From contig BFEA01000247.1 in NCBI GenBank assembly GCA_003427395.1, positions 2,061,667 to 2,112,142 of the forward strand: DNA of 50,476 nucleotides. Direction: 5' to 3'. Of this stretch, positions 1-10,959 are shown piece after piece. The position numbers were made by a program, and so were the translations under genes. The notes below the pieces were generated by a model. The model did not search any database and was not told where the DNA came from. It worked only from the letters and a program-made list of their open reading frames with translations. Source of the stretch: Chara braunii (lineage: Eukaryota; Streptophyta; Charophyceae; Charales; Characeae). The first letter of the stretch is position 1. Each line of letters starts with the position of its first letter.

Positions 1-55
<55 letters not shown>
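1..55. repeat. (AC)n microsatellite
   Basis: An uninterrupted AC dinucleotide run opens the window and ends in a short AGAGATA tail. It is followed by AT-rich dinucleotide-like sequence to about 85. No coding signal is present. Confidence 0.98.
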
Positions 56-58
<3 letters not shown>

Positions 59-95
59 ATACGTGCATATATAATATATAATATGGTTCAGCCTC

Positions 96-132
96 CTGAT
101 GAGTCGGTGAAACTCCGACGGAACAATTTGTC
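96..132 (+). ncRNA. Hammerhead-ribozyme-like core (degenerate or fortuitous)
   Basis: CTGATGA at 96-102 is followed by a perfect 5-bp stem (GTCGG 103-107, CCGAC 115-119), then GGAAC, then a tiny hairpin (ACA...TGT, 124-131 region) ending in GTC at 130-132. The order CUGAUGA, stem II, GAAA-like box, stem III, GUC is that of a hammerhead ribozyme. Two things argue against activity: the expected GAAA box reads GGAA, and I find no good stem I between the sequences flanking 96 and 132. Plant retrozymes and some retroelements carry hammerheads, so a decayed copy is plausible. Chance is equally possible. Confidence 0.25.
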
Positions 133-175
133 ACAGCCCCTCATTTGTTGTCCCCTTCTCCCTATCTGCCTACGG

Positions 176-372
176 TTTACCGGGCAGTTCCGTTCGTCGA
201 TATATATAGTATACAATATATAAATGCACAAAACATATATATTTACCAGGCAGTTCTGTTTGACGATATATATAATATACAAATATAAATGTACAAAACA
301 TATATATTTACCGGGCAGTTCTGTTTGACGATATATATAACATACAAATATAAATGTACAAAACATATATAT
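176..372. repeat. Tandem repeat, three units of about 66 bp
   Basis: Units start at 176, 242 and 307. Each begins TTTACCRGGCAGTTC, continues through a GACGATATATATA segment and ends in ACAAAACATATATA. The second and third units are closer to each other than to the first. The minus-strand reading frame of 92 codons across it is a product of the repeat. Confidence 0.9.
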
Positions 373-844
373 ATCGTCACAAAGATATCAGAGCGCAAAA
401 ACGATTAAAAAAAACAAAAAAAACATTTTTTATCTTCTTATCAGGAGTCGAGAAAACATGATCGATTCCAAAACCCATAAGGTGAACCGCGATCTCAACA
501 ACCCAATCGAGAAAATTAAAAACGTGAAAAAAATGCGCCCGATAGTGAAAAACTATCGTGGCCAGCTTAGACCCCACCAGAACGCGACACCATTCTCTGG
601 CAGTTTTTCGATCGCGATTCGTGAACGAATTGACCGGGGCGCACGCAGGCTACCGTCTTCCCCCGAACACGACGCACCCTTATTTTGGCCGTATCTGGCC
701 GGAAATATAGCTTGTATACATTCAATTTTTAGCGTGCGTTATGTTCGGTGGAAGACGGTAGGGCATCCCAAGTCCGACCTTCTGGATATCCGACACATCT
801 CTTGCTAGCGTAGTACTCGGGCGTTTCATGTAATCTCGATCAAG
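373..844. other. Unassigned sequence with a 20-bp inverted repeat
   Basis: No recognisable gene is present. A plus-strand frame of 116 codons (458-808) has no similarity I recognise and is probably chance. The only structure is an inverted repeat: CTACCGTCTTCCCCCGAACA at 650-669 pairs with 742-761 across a 72-bp spacer with one mismatch. Confidence 0.5.
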
Positions 845-1029
845 CTGCATCAGAGCTATAATAAGTAATAGCAAGCCTAACGAGAGCCACGGTGTCGAGA
901 GCAGGCGGCGAGAGCTTAATCAGAGCTATCCTACCGAGAGCCTAATCAGAGTTATCCTGACGAGAGCTTAATCAGAGCTCTCTGGTGACGAGAGCTTCAT
1001 CTGGAGCTATCGGGACGTTGCAAATGAGA

Positions 1030-1149
1030 GGTAACTATGATGGCGAGATGCAATGTATAGGTAGCTATGATGGCGAGATGAAGTGTATAGGTAGCTATGA
1101 TGGCGAGATGCAATATATAGGTAGCTATGATGGCGAGATGCAATGTATA
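1030..1149. repeat. Four exact-length 30-bp tandem units
   Basis: Units start at 1030, 1060, 1090 and 1120. Each reads GGTAGCTATGATGGCGAGAT followed by a ten-base GCAATGTATA-like tail, with only one to three substitutions between units. The period is a multiple of three, so both strands stay open across the array (for example + strand 985-1179). I see no other coding evidence. Confidence 0.95.
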
Positions 1150-1235
1150 TATGGACCGGTAAGAGGGGGTGACCTATAATGAAAGCCATCATGGCCGTTC
1201 CGACAACAGAGGGACCAAATAATGGATCCATTCAT
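1145..1235. repeat. Duplicated block, copy 1
   Basis: About 90 bp beginning ATATGGACCGGTAAGAGGGG and ending GGATCCATTCAT recurs at 1694-1792 with few changes. Both copies directly follow TAGCTATGRTRGCGRGA repeats, so a longer segment including the minisatellite was probably duplicated. Confidence 0.88.
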
Positions 1236-1408
1236 GAATGAGAGCTATCGCGGCGAGAGCTTAATCAGAGATATAGCGGGGTGAGAACTTAATTAGAGCT
1301 ATCCTGGCGAGAGCTCAAACCACCAGTACTCGGCCCAGCTATCGGCCGCGGAAAAAAATAAAGACTAGAAACGTTTCTAGTCGGATGAATTTGGACGCTC
1401 CTGTAGTA

Positions 1409-1460
1409 GCCCGTACGTTTCCTACAATCGTGGAGCCCGTACGTTTCCTAAAATCGTGGC
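1409..1460. repeat. Two 26-bp tandem units
   Basis: GCCCGTACGTTTCCTA at 1409 recurs at 1435, each followed by AAATCGTGG-like sequence. A third AAAATCGTGGCGCA match lies near 1557. Confidence 0.8.
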
Positions 1461-1693
1461 GCAGTCCTTCGGGACATCCGTTAAAATTGGAACGATACAG
1501 AGAAGGAAGATTAGCATGGCCCCTGCGCAAGCAAGGATGACACGCATAAATCGAGAAAAAAAATCGTGGCGCATTAACGGGCACGACGCTACGAAGTACT
1601 GGTGGTTTAACCAGAGCTATGGTGGCGAGAGCTTGATGAGAGCTACAGACACGTGGCCAATGAGCGGTAGCTATGGTAGCGGGAGCTTCAACG

Positions 1694-1792
1694 TACATAT
1701 GGACCGGTAAGAGGGGGGGTGACCTATAATGAGAACCATCAAGGCGGTTCCGACAACAGAGTGACCAAATAGTAATGGATCCATTCATCAGT
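1694..1792. repeat. Duplicated block, copy 2
   Basis: This is the second copy of the 1145-1235 block, with small indels in the poly-G run and before GGATCCATTCAT. Further similarity continues: a segment starting ATTGGAACGATA occurs near 1487 and near 1880, each followed by AGAAGATTAG and a CCTGC-rich stretch. The whole 0.85-1.95 kb region is therefore an old partial duplication. Confidence 0.85.
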
Positions 1793-2104
1793 CCCACGCG
1801 GGACCGTGCCAACCGACGATCTGTTCAAGAGGAAGTTCAGGGTTACTCGGGAAATCGCCGAGGGACGACATAGGTTATCATTGGAACGATATAGAAGAGA
1901 AGAGAAGATTAGTATTAGCAAGGCTCCTGCTCAAAGGTGGGGACCACGCACAATGGATCGAGAAATGGTCCTCCAATTTTTCAAGGTCCAGGCGTCGAAC
2001 CCTCCCTCCCGATCGAGATTTGTGATATGTGTCAACCACAATACATCGCCGAGATGAGTGATCTCGAACGATGATCACTCTTCTCTCTTCGATTCCATCA
2101 TCAG

Positions 2105-2390
2105 TGTACTGCACGAGAGTCAGCTCGGCTTAATCAAGGCCCATAACACCGTCTTCAGCACCCTGACGCAGACCGATAATGCCCAGGATTGTTTTGTTCC
2201 CCACGCCAGCCCAGTGAATGGACCGATGTAATCGTACTGTGTACTGCACGAGAGTCAGCTCGGCTCAATCAAGGCCCATAACACCGTCTTCAGCACCCTG
2301 ACGTCGACCGCCCTGACGCAGACCGATAATGCCCAGGATTGTTCCCCACGCCAGCCCAGTGAATGGACCGACGATGTAATCGTACTACTG
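2105..2390. repeat. Tandem duplication, unit about 135 bp
   Basis: TGTACTGCACGAGAGTCAGC occurs at 2105 and again at 2240. The following text, through GCCCAGTGAATGGACCGA, is nearly identical in both. The second unit has a 13-base internal duplication (a repeated CCCTGACG) and lacks a TTTTG found in the first, so the copies differ mainly by small indels. Confidence 0.93.
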
Positions 2391-2849
2391 TCTTCCACTG
2401 AATACAACGTACGGTGATCATAACCGTATGTGGCTCACCTTTCTGTCCAGATGCAGCGAAAATGACCGTACGTTCTATTCGGGGAAACAAGGTAACAACG
2501 GAAGTTCTGCATTGCACAGTGAGGTGGATGGATTCATCACTCTTGCTCATGATATGATAGTCCAATCTATAATCATCGACTGCGACAACGAGCAACATTC
2601 ACGACGGACAACATTTGCCAATCACGAGAATGGATTGACAATTACATTCCTTTGGAAAAGCGAAGAACCACTCCCGTGGTAACAACACCCTAGACCTTCC
2701 AAAGATCGATGCTTCCTTAAAAAGCACTCGCTCTCTTTGTAATAGATATCAATCTATCTCAATATGGATTGCTCGGTCCAAATCGAATCAATCAAGACCA
2801 ATTGGACGGGGGAAAGAATCTTAAGGGCAACTGAGGGAGGAAATAGGAA
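2391..2849. other. Unassigned stretch
   Basis: No repeat, RNA gene or protein similarity is recognisable. The open frames of about 84-102 codons on either strand have no supporting features. Confidence 0.4.
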
Positions 2850-2941
2850 CCTGGAAAGGCGAGAGCGAAAGCGAGAGAGAGCGAGAGCAAAAGGTCTGGA
2901 GACAGGAGAGAGCGGAACAAACAGACAGGGAGAGAGAGACA

Positions 2942-2972
<31 letters not shown>

Positions 2973-3030
2973 GAGGGAGAGAAAGAGAGAGAAAGAGGGA
3001 GAGAAAGAGAGAGAAGAGAATGCGAGACCG
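2850..3030. repeat. (GA)n purine tract
   Basis: The plus strand is almost pure A/G from about 2850, with a dense GA dinucleotide core from about 2930 to 3020. The Arg/Glu-rich and Ser/Leu-rich reading frames here arise from the low-complexity sequence. Confidence 0.95.
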
Positions 3031-3225
3031 AGAAGAGAAACGCAGAGACAACAGCCAAACGGTCACGCAGCAGATTTCATGACATCGCTGGGTAGGAAAG
3101 ACATGCCGCCTTAGCTCTGGACGTTTTTTTGGGGCCAAACAGTGACAACCTACCATTGTACACATACAACGCGTAGATCACCTTTCTCCTTTTCACCAAG
3201 TCGCCCCAATTTCTCAAACAGCCCG

Positions 3226-3229
<4 letters not shown>

Positions 3230-3276
<47 letters not shown>

Positions 3277-3281
3277 TGTGT
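3230..3281. repeat. (CT)n followed by (GT)n
   Basis: A compound microsatellite has about 15 CT units running directly into about 11 GT units. More GT-rich sequence continues to 3355. Confidence 0.97.
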
Positions 3282-3620
3282 TTGTGCGAGTGTGTGTGCG
3301 TTGTCATGTTCTCTGTGAGTCTTTGTTTTTGTGTGTGTGTGCGTGTGTCTACGTGTGACAAGTGATAAGTAGGCAGGGGTCGAGTACGGGGGGAAAAGCA
3401 GGCAAGATACATACCGCGGGATCGACATCCGGCCCAGGAGAGATGAACTTCGATCTGTTCAGGCGCTTCAGCTTTGAAAAACTCATTGTGGCATTATATG
3501 TTGAACCGGCGCTGTCACTGCCAAATGGTCGTCAGGGTACCCACTCCCCCCCCCCTACCTTCCTTACCTTGCTTTTCTCACTTACATCACCTTCCTCACT
3601 CGCGTTCTGTGCCTGCACCG

Positions 3621-3621
<1 letters not shown>

Positions 3622-3690
<69 letters not shown>
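3622..3690. repeat. (TC)n microsatellite
   Basis: About 34 uninterrupted TC units. Flanking sequence on both sides is also pyrimidine-rich. Confidence 0.98.
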
Positions 3691-3694
<4 letters not shown>

Positions 3695-4179
3695 CCCCTA
3701 GTTCCCTGGCGCTCTCTTTGCTTCTCCCCCTCTCCCCCCGCCGCTTTTGCTCCCCCCTCCTCTCTCCCCCTCTTCTTTCTCAACTCTCTCTCTTCCACAC
3801 ACACTATGCGTGAGGCACGTCGGTGACTGTAGAGATCAGCAGCCTATTAGCGCCTGTGCACGTGTCTGTCTATGCATATGTCTGCGCTAATGCCCGCGCA
3901 CTGCCTGCGACATCGCCATCTCTGGCCCCTCACCAAGGTCGCCGTCTTAGTGTGCGATCACCGCCACCGCCAAACCCGACCACGTGACATCGACAGGTTC
4001 CTATCTCCGATCCCCAACGCTCTCGTTTGCATGTCCACCTGCGTCTTCCACTCCCCAACACCACCCGCTTCCTCTCCTCCTCGGTCTGCAGGTACCAGCG
4101 TCACTACCTTGAACCCGATGCGGCACACTAGACCCCCGAGATGCAATGTCAATGTCAATGACAGCAAACGACGGCACAG

Positions 4180-4338
4180 TCAGCCATCTCTCCCTCCCCC
4201 TCCTACCCCTCCTCCCCCTCCTTCTCCCCCTCCTCCTCTCATCTCACATTCACAGGTTTCCCAACATTCTCCACTCCCGTGGGGCCGGCCTGTCCCAGCC
4301 TACCCCACGGTCCCCCCCTCCCCACTCCAACACCAGCC

Positions 4339-4381
<43 letters not shown>

Positions 4382-4440
4382 ACACACTGATGACACGGGC
4401 CTCCCCCTCCCGCCCCCCCCCCCTTGTCCTCCCTCGCCTT
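4180..4440. repeat. Pyrimidine-rich tract with a 42-base C homopolymer
   Basis: CCTCCT-type repeats lead into an uninterrupted C run at about 4340-4381, followed by CA and further C-rich sequence. The G-rich complementary strand could form stacked quadruplexes. Poly-proline and poly-glycine frames here are low-complexity artefacts. Confidence 0.95.
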
Positions 4441-5651
4441 TCCCGATCGAAACCCTCTGCCAATCTGAGCCACGCTCAATTGCCCCTGCAGGCGTTGGAC
4501 GGCCCAGCGCAAAGATGGACGGCTTGCACCGCTTTTGGCGGGAGAAGAGAACCCATCAACAGAAGATTCCTTCTTTCATTCCTTTTTCGTAAAGTAAACG
4601 ACAACGTCAGGTCCAATGGCGGGAAGCGCGACTTTCCTTGTTTGGCGTCATTCGCACCAGCCGGCCGGCTGCCCGCCCTTTCGTCCGCTTCCTCTGTCCC
4701 GCCCACAGCAACTCGTCTGCCTCCGGGAATGCCGCTCGTGGAATCAGCGATACGGCCACGCCACGACAACGCTGCGCGGCAAGAGACGACAAACGACCAA
4801 ATTCGCCTATACTGGGGACAACGACGCGGCTTGTTCCGACATGCTGCAGGCGCGCTGAAAACCGGGTGGTTTCCCCGCCATGCCTCTCGCTGACGCCTGC
4901 TACTTCTGGGCGGGCGAAGCTTGTAATTCTCGCCTTTCTCCCTTCGCCAGAGATCTTCCAAAGCCGCGCACTTTTTTTCCCTTCAACTTCAATTGCCTAC
5001 TTTCCTACCGCCACCCCCCGTAGGCCGGAATTTTGCATCTGGAGATCCCATTTCAACCACGCCGCAGCAAAAGACCATGCAAACGGCAGAGACGTGATCT
5101 GATCGGGCACGTGCGGTTTTGCCTGCCGATCATTGTGAGCACCTTACCTTTTTCGTCCCTTTTCCCAATGATTATGCATGTATGTGCTCGCACATGCAGA
5201 CCCGAGGGGGGGTTCTTCTCCTTTTCTGTCTTCAATTCACCGCGTACTCTACACTACTGGACCTTTCTAACTAGCACTTTAGAAAGCACTGTGGTTGTAT
5301 TGTAGTTATGGTCAGGTGCTTTTTTTCTTTTCTTTTTTTTTTCTTTCTTTCTTTTTTTGTCAGGTGCATCTTGGGCCAGATTTGACCGGTAGGGAAGAAA
5401 AAAAGAAAGTGCTGGTGGGGGTATGCCCTTAGGCGTTATTTCCCGAGATGCCCAACAAGTGGGAGCATAAAAGGTGTCCCGTCTGACCCCCCAAACAAGC
5501 CCAAGGGCCTCGCCGCACCACTCGCCAAATGCCAACATTGCGAAAGCATGTGGCTCGATGACTCCTTCAGATTCATTCAGAATATTGGCGTTTGGCGAGT
5601 CGTGGGGGGAGGTCTCATGTCGGGCGACTCACGCCAGAACATTTTCTACGC
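4441..5651. other. Unassigned sequence, no gene recognised
   Basis: This stretch has several overlapping open frames of 60-160 codons on both strands. None has a recognisable motif, and the mutual overlap suggests composition rather than coding. A T-rich tract lies at about 5320-5360. Confidence 0.4.
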
Positions 5652-5741
5652 TATTTCGGGAAAGTCCATTAGCAATTGCTAACACTGCGGATACGGTATT
5701 TCGGGAAAGTTCATTAGCAATTGCTAACACTGCGGACCTGG
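5652..5741. repeat. Two 45-bp tandem units
   Basis: TATTTCGGGAAAGT starts at 5652 and at 5697. Each unit contains the palindrome AGCAATTGCT and ends in ACTGCGGAYACGG or a similar form. A 20-base A run follows at about 5846-5866. Confidence 0.92.
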
Positions 5742-5875
5742 TTGTTGGGTGACCAACGCTGCTCCGAGACCTGATGAGACTCGTGCCAGGACTATTTTGA
5801 TAGCAATTAATATGGCAGCAGTCGTTATGGTCATACATCCAGGGCAAAAAAAAAAAAAAAAAAAAACTTTGTACC

Positions 5876-6833
5876 TGGGCCTCGCTGCACTATACTAGAC
5901 TCCTCGAAAAAGTTCAACCGTCGTTCAAGAGTTGTCGGACTCTTGAAATGCCGGATAGTGCAGTTGTGGCTGCAGTTACGCTAATCTCTTGAACTCTTGA
6001 AGGTTAGGAAGCACTACGGGACACAAACTTGGGGGTAAAAATGCAAAAAGAAAAGCACTACGTGAGGCAGGTACGAAGGTTTATCCACCCAGACTACAGG
6101 TAAACTCTCAAAAAACTATGGGGTGCGTAGGGTCCTATCAACCTCCCTTGAAAAAACTGAACTTCCAGGCTGGCGCTCTTGAATCGTAGAGAGTGAGTGA
6201 GCTCTGACAGCACTTGAAAAAAATATCAAGAGTGCCTTTCTTTAATTAGTGCAGCGATGACTCAGGATCTCTCTCCACTACTCTCGAAGATTTTCGAGAG
6301 CAGTCTAGAGCTGTCAGACTCTAGAAACGACTTACTCTAGAAGGTCGAACTCGAGAAGGCCTCTCGGATGTTAGACCGCTCTTTGAGAGAGCTACACGAC
6401 ACGGCCAGCACGTTGTTGTCCGCCCAAACTCCAGGTGCACTCCAAAAAAATGCTCAACTTTCAAAGGTCTTGGATGCCTCCCTTGAAATTCCCGCCGCTG
6501 CAGGCGGGCGCTCTCGAAACGTCAAGACTGCCACGGGAGAGGGGGTTCTGACAACTCAAGAAAAGTGTTTTCGTGAGTGTGTTTCATGAGGTAGTGGAGC
6601 GACGACGGATTCTCGCCATTTTCGTGAGTAGAGACTAATAGCTCAAGAACCCGAATCCCAGACCTGGCGTCTAGAGTAAGTGGAGCGGTGCCACTCTCAA
6701 GAAATGGCCAGTTGCTAGACTAGTGGAGGGAGACCCTCAACCTCCATTTTCGAGAGTGAGTCTGGCAGCTCTTCATGCAGCCATGCCACACTCTTGAAAA
6801 CTTCAAGTTTCAAGCGTAGTGCAGCGAGGCCCA
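5876..6833. mobile_element. Foldback/MITE-like element with 17-bp terminal inverted repeats
   Basis: TGGGCCTCGCTGCACTA at 5876-5892 is the exact reverse complement of 6817-6833, defining a unit of about 958 bp. The interior is full of short self-complementary motifs built on CTCTTGAA, CTCGAGAA and TTCGAGAG, and of repeated GTGCAGCGA/GTGGAGCG motifs. That is typical of foldback elements whose termini are reiterated internally. I find no clear target-site duplication and no transposase frame, so it is non-autonomous and its superfamily is unknown. The 73-codon frame inside (6368-6589) is not convincing. Confidence 0.6.
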
Positions 6834-7604
6834 TTGCTCCTCAGGGGCAGCCTGCTGTGTTTGTGCTAAGTGACCATGAGCCTAACTGCCAACTTACAAC
6901 CAGGTTCGTCTTTTCTGAGCATAGACATACGTCGGTGCAGCCTGGGAACAAAACCACCTGGACAGGCGGCAGATTGCTAAATCATTGCCTCGCCATCTGT
7001 GCTAGAAGGGAGTAAGTGTTGCGGCCACACCGGCTCACTTCCGTCCATCAAGCCAAAAGCCGGACACTTATATAGGGGCTTGCACTGTCATGCTATATAT
7101 AGACGTTTATATAGAGGATGGCTCCATCTATTGGTGGGGAGCGTCACCCACTGGAAAACCGGGTCCAGCTTTTATATAGAGGATGACTCATCTATTGGTG
7201 GGGGAGCGTCACCTACTGGAAACCGGGTCCAGCATCCCATGGTTACATCTCACACACGCTCTGGGAACTGCCAGAAGAGAAATGGGGTACTCGGTGTTGA
7301 GGGGCGTTACCGGTGCGTTAGCACTAGTGGTCCCAGTGAGTTATTCTCAACAGTGGGGCTGGTAGGCCGTGGGACCCGTGCTACTTCCGACGACGCTATC
7401 CTCCCTCGCTATAGGCGGACGATGCTTGAGCTACCTCGGTTTCTCTCTCAGTACTTTCGAGGTGAAACCTGGTGCTCCGCAGCCACCCGCTCCAATGCTT
7501 AGGACGGCTTCAAAATGACGAAGTTACTGAAGGCGGGCCGTGGACTTCAAGCCTCAACCTGGGGAAAAACGGTGACATAGGAGGTATAACCTCTTAGATA
7601 TCCG
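6834..7604. repeat. Unassigned sequence containing two 65-bp tandem units
   Basis: TTTATATAGAGGATG starts at 7106 and 7171. Each is followed by ATCTATTGGTGGGG, GAGCGTCACC and AAACCGGGTCCAGC, giving a two-unit repeat at about 7106-7235. A shorter TATATAGGGGCTTGC copy sits just upstream. The 167-codon plus frame (6999-7502) across it has no recognised similarity. Confidence 0.75.
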
Positions 7605-8960
7605 TTGTTCCAAAGGCCTGGTACCCAAATGGTTTGCAATAGTGTCGTTGCTTCACGAAAGAATTTTTTTTTCGTAGGATTTTGTTTTTTAGCGAGTTTC
7701 CTTATTGTGACTCTGTTTGCTTGGTGGATGGAGGCGATGACTCCCTCATCGAGTGCTGACTCCCATAGGGTTACTCCTCCCATAGAGGCCGATAAAAGGA
7801 GAATCCGGTATCTACTTGACACTTGTTTCGTAGATGGAATCCTCCCTTATCAACTGGCTCCCAGTACTGTTAATACGGGGGAGGATTTTGTGAAGGTGAT
7901 AATTAACCCTGATTTAGCTCGCATTCAGAGTGAGTGGTTGGGGGAGCACGCTGTCTCAATCTTCTTCGGTAATGATTACTCCTTGCCTGGCTCCAAAGAG
8001 AGGCCTATTTCGTAATGAGGGTAGGAATCTAGCTACGTATGTGGCTTCGGTGAAGGAGATAGCGACGAAAAGACATAATTGAAATGGACAGCGCTACTTA
8101 TTTAGTCTTTTTTCGTCCGTGAATATCAGAACGGGAATTAGTTGAATGGTGGGAGGCCATGAAGCAAAAATTATTATGGATTAGATGTCTCGAAGTGTCG
8201 GTCTCGGCAACTTGAATGGGTCCCTCAAAGGGAATTGTGGAGGATGCCTTCGGGATTGTGATCATAGGTCCCACCCCGTATAAAAACTCATTGTCCTTGG
8301 ACCTTCGACATCCGCTTCGATCTAATACCTGTAGCTAAATTCAGGTGTAAGAGGAAACTGATGGTTGATTTTTGGAATTTGGTTAAGTAGAAGCATGAAT
8401 GATATGCGCTACTACTGCGCGGTGCCATGCTTGCAGGAAATACTTTCACAAAGTTTTCGATGATTGTTCCAACCCTAGGGTAAGAAAAATGGGGAGGAAG
8501 ATAAAAATAAAGGGGATAAGAACGGAGAAACAGAAACCGGAGTCGATGGAAAGGAAGGGTCACGACCAGAGATGGAGGGAAACAGGCGAAGGAGGAAAGG
8601 GAAAATAGGGGAGGGGACAAACAGGAAAATGAGAAAGGAGGTGACGTCAAGGGCAAGGGGACATAGAGAAAGTCTCCCTCCGGAAAGAAGGGGAAGGAGA
8701 AAGAGAGGAAGAAGAAGAAAGGGTCAATGGTACAGGGCAAAGAGAAAGGAATAAGCGGCATGGATGAGAAGAAAAATGTTTTTATGATGTCTTACAAGGA
8801 AGTGGTACGTAAAGGAAAAGAGAAGGAGAAGGATCGTACGATTGGGACAGTGGTGAAAGTGATTATAGAAGGGGCAACCAATGGCTCCCCTCTGGGCGAT
8901 GGAACTAGAAAAGGAAAGGACGACAACAGTGAACAGATAAGTATCATTGGGAATGGGTTT
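7605..8960 (+). pseudogene. Decayed retroelement ORF with zinc-knuckle-like motif (LINE ORF1 or gag type)
   Basis: An open frame of 136 codons (7605-8015) encodes a Trp-, Asp- and Leu-rich segment (for example IRYLLDTCFVDGILP) that reads like real protein but belongs to no family I can name. After stops and frameshifts, a second frame at 8399-8608 has C-x2-C-x4-H-x5-C at 8423-8467 (CHAC...H...C). This is one residue longer than a canonical CCHC zinc knuckle. It is followed by an Arg/Lys/Gly/Glu-rich tail that stays open to about 8755. A nucleic-acid-binding knuckle with a basic tail fits ORF1 of a plant-type LINE or a gag protein. The frame runs up to the start of the 7.2-kb element at 8963. 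No endonuclease or reverse transcriptase is seen. Confidence 0.4.
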
Positions 8961-10959
8961 GGTGTCGAGAGCATCGGTCCCGCAAGGGGACCCTCACAGC
9001 CGCATCACGTAGGATTTTGCAGGACTTTGCTTCAGCCGAGTGCGTGAGTCGTACCTCTTGTGAACCCCTTCGACAGGATAAGGTTACGCGAGGCACAACT
9101 TACCTCCACCCGCGAGAGTTATCACTGTCCCATAGGTGAGTGTATCCCAACTAAGCTATCGAACCACATGCGAAGTCATTTCGTATGCAATTACAGAGGT
9201 GGCCCAACCGATGGCATTTCTCGTTCACTGTAGCATAGGGGGTACGAGCAGTTAACACCCCGAATTGAACCCGTGCATGGATCATCGCCCAAGACGTTGA
9301 TCTCTCGAACACGATCATAAGTTAATCGACTAGGACGATCAATCTAACCATGCGATATACTTCTCAACAAAGACTCAAGTCTATGTGCAAATCACGTCGT
9401 CCCTTTTTTTGCTCGACCCGTAACTGTTATTGTCCTTAACCATGCATGTACCGTTCGTGAGACTTTGTACACATGATTGTTGTAGTGCGAGCCTTTATCA
9501 TATTGATTAGCAATGCGTGAATGCACAAGTAGTCACGATGATGGAGTACTGTGAAGTGCCCATAACCATGCGATCCTCTTTAGATCATAGGATTGCATTC
9601 AACGCTCAGGTGTCGGTTGACGCGTGCGCTAAAGGGTCAGTCCTTTAGCAAGCGTAGAAGTAAACCGATGACCCCGTCATCTTCTGCATGTTCAAGTTGT
9701 TGTGGCCCAAACCGAGACATGGTAAGATGACGTAGAGGGTAGAAGGAAAATTGGAGTGGTGGTGAGTTATCTGGTGCACCACCAACAACACACTAACCCT
9801 TCTTACCCAAAACTCTATCGTTCTACCAAAATAATTTCAAACAAAAAAATCAAATCCTAATGCGCGCTCGAATGTGTAAATGTTCATAAGCCTTGGTCTA
9901 TGTTAAACACGTGTGTGGGCCAACTATAACAATCATGCGCAAAAAAAAATTATTAAATCCCATGTGGTCTCTTTTATGAATGTTCTAACCCCCAACTTAT
10001 TATGCGTGAGAACTTCAATCGTAGTCCACGCAAAAAGATTGAAAAGAGAATGCATACGTGAGGAAAACCACAATATCTAGTTATGCGAACTCCCACAATT
10101 GATTGTCATAGCGGCGCTTCACGTGTTACCCACGATCGTTTAACCCTTTGCAGGTTTCAGCGTTGCGCACGACACTCAAGTGTCATAAATGCAGTATTGT
10201 GAATGAGATATCCTTCACGATATAGAACGACTGAATGATGAGTTACTCAACCCTCGTGACGCTTATGACCCTTAGACAGGGCGCTACGATGGGCGAAGCG
10301 CAAATGCTCGGTGTATAAGGAAAATCTTTTTGCATTGAACAAAAACATGAAATGTCATGGACAAGGATCTTAAATTCCAGGTCAAGGACCAACGTCTGAC
10401 CAACTAAATCAAATAGTAAATGAGTGCGTGCTTGATCACGGGTATCGTGTGTGGGTATGCACACGTGCCCTTGACCATGGTCACTACGCAAAGTAAAATA
10501 GTTCAATCACTCAAACAAGGGGGTTGTGTGACATCAAACGATCACTCTCACAAAAATGTTATGGCTTGTCCATCAACATTCACGCAATACACGGACAATC
10601 ACCAATACTCAATACAACATCCTTCACGTATATTTGTGACCACACAAAATTTTAAACAACAACATCCCGCACACTAAGGGAGTCAACTTTACCGTTTCCT
10701 ACGACTCATACTCTATCTTATGCACACAAAGCCTAACAATTTTCCGCCATCCCATAACAAAGATACTCAGTCTTTAAAAATGACCATTTAGAAAGAAGTT
10801 TTGGTGAAAACCCAGAGAAACATAAAAAACCCATAAGGGTTAAAACTTTAGGTTGAGATGAAAAAACAAGTTAGTTGTGTCGTAAATAACTTGTTATAAA
10901 TAAATAACAGAAGAGTGATCCTTTGTAGGATCAGGCCAAACGAATTGAGTCGCCAATCG

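Larger units (their letters stand above)
845..1330. repeat. Degenerate GAGAGCTTAATCAGAGCTATC repeats
   Basis: A motif of about 26-38 bp (GAGAGCTTAATCAGAGCTAT plus a variable CCTGGC-like spacer) recurs at least five times between about 845 and 1018. It returns at 1238-1318 after the 30-bp repeat and duplicated block. A related GGTGGCGAGAGCTTGATGAG copy lies near 1620. Units are imperfect in length and sequence. Confidence 0.7.

Noticed and set aside
458-808. 116-codon plus-strand frame
   Set aside because: No recognisable similarity or start context, and part of it is an inverted repeat. Length alone is not convincing here.
1030-1149. CRISPR-like regular repeat
   Set aside because: The four 30-bp units are directly adjacent with no spacers, and the DNA is eukaryotic.
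4146-4893. Overlapping proline-rich and glycine-rich open frames of up to 204 codons
   Set aside because: They come from the poly-C and CCT tract on both strands, overlap one another in several frames and contain no domain.
5765-5785. Second hammerhead-like CTGATGAG
   Set aside because: CCTGATGAGACTCGTG lacks the GAAA box and stem II closure.
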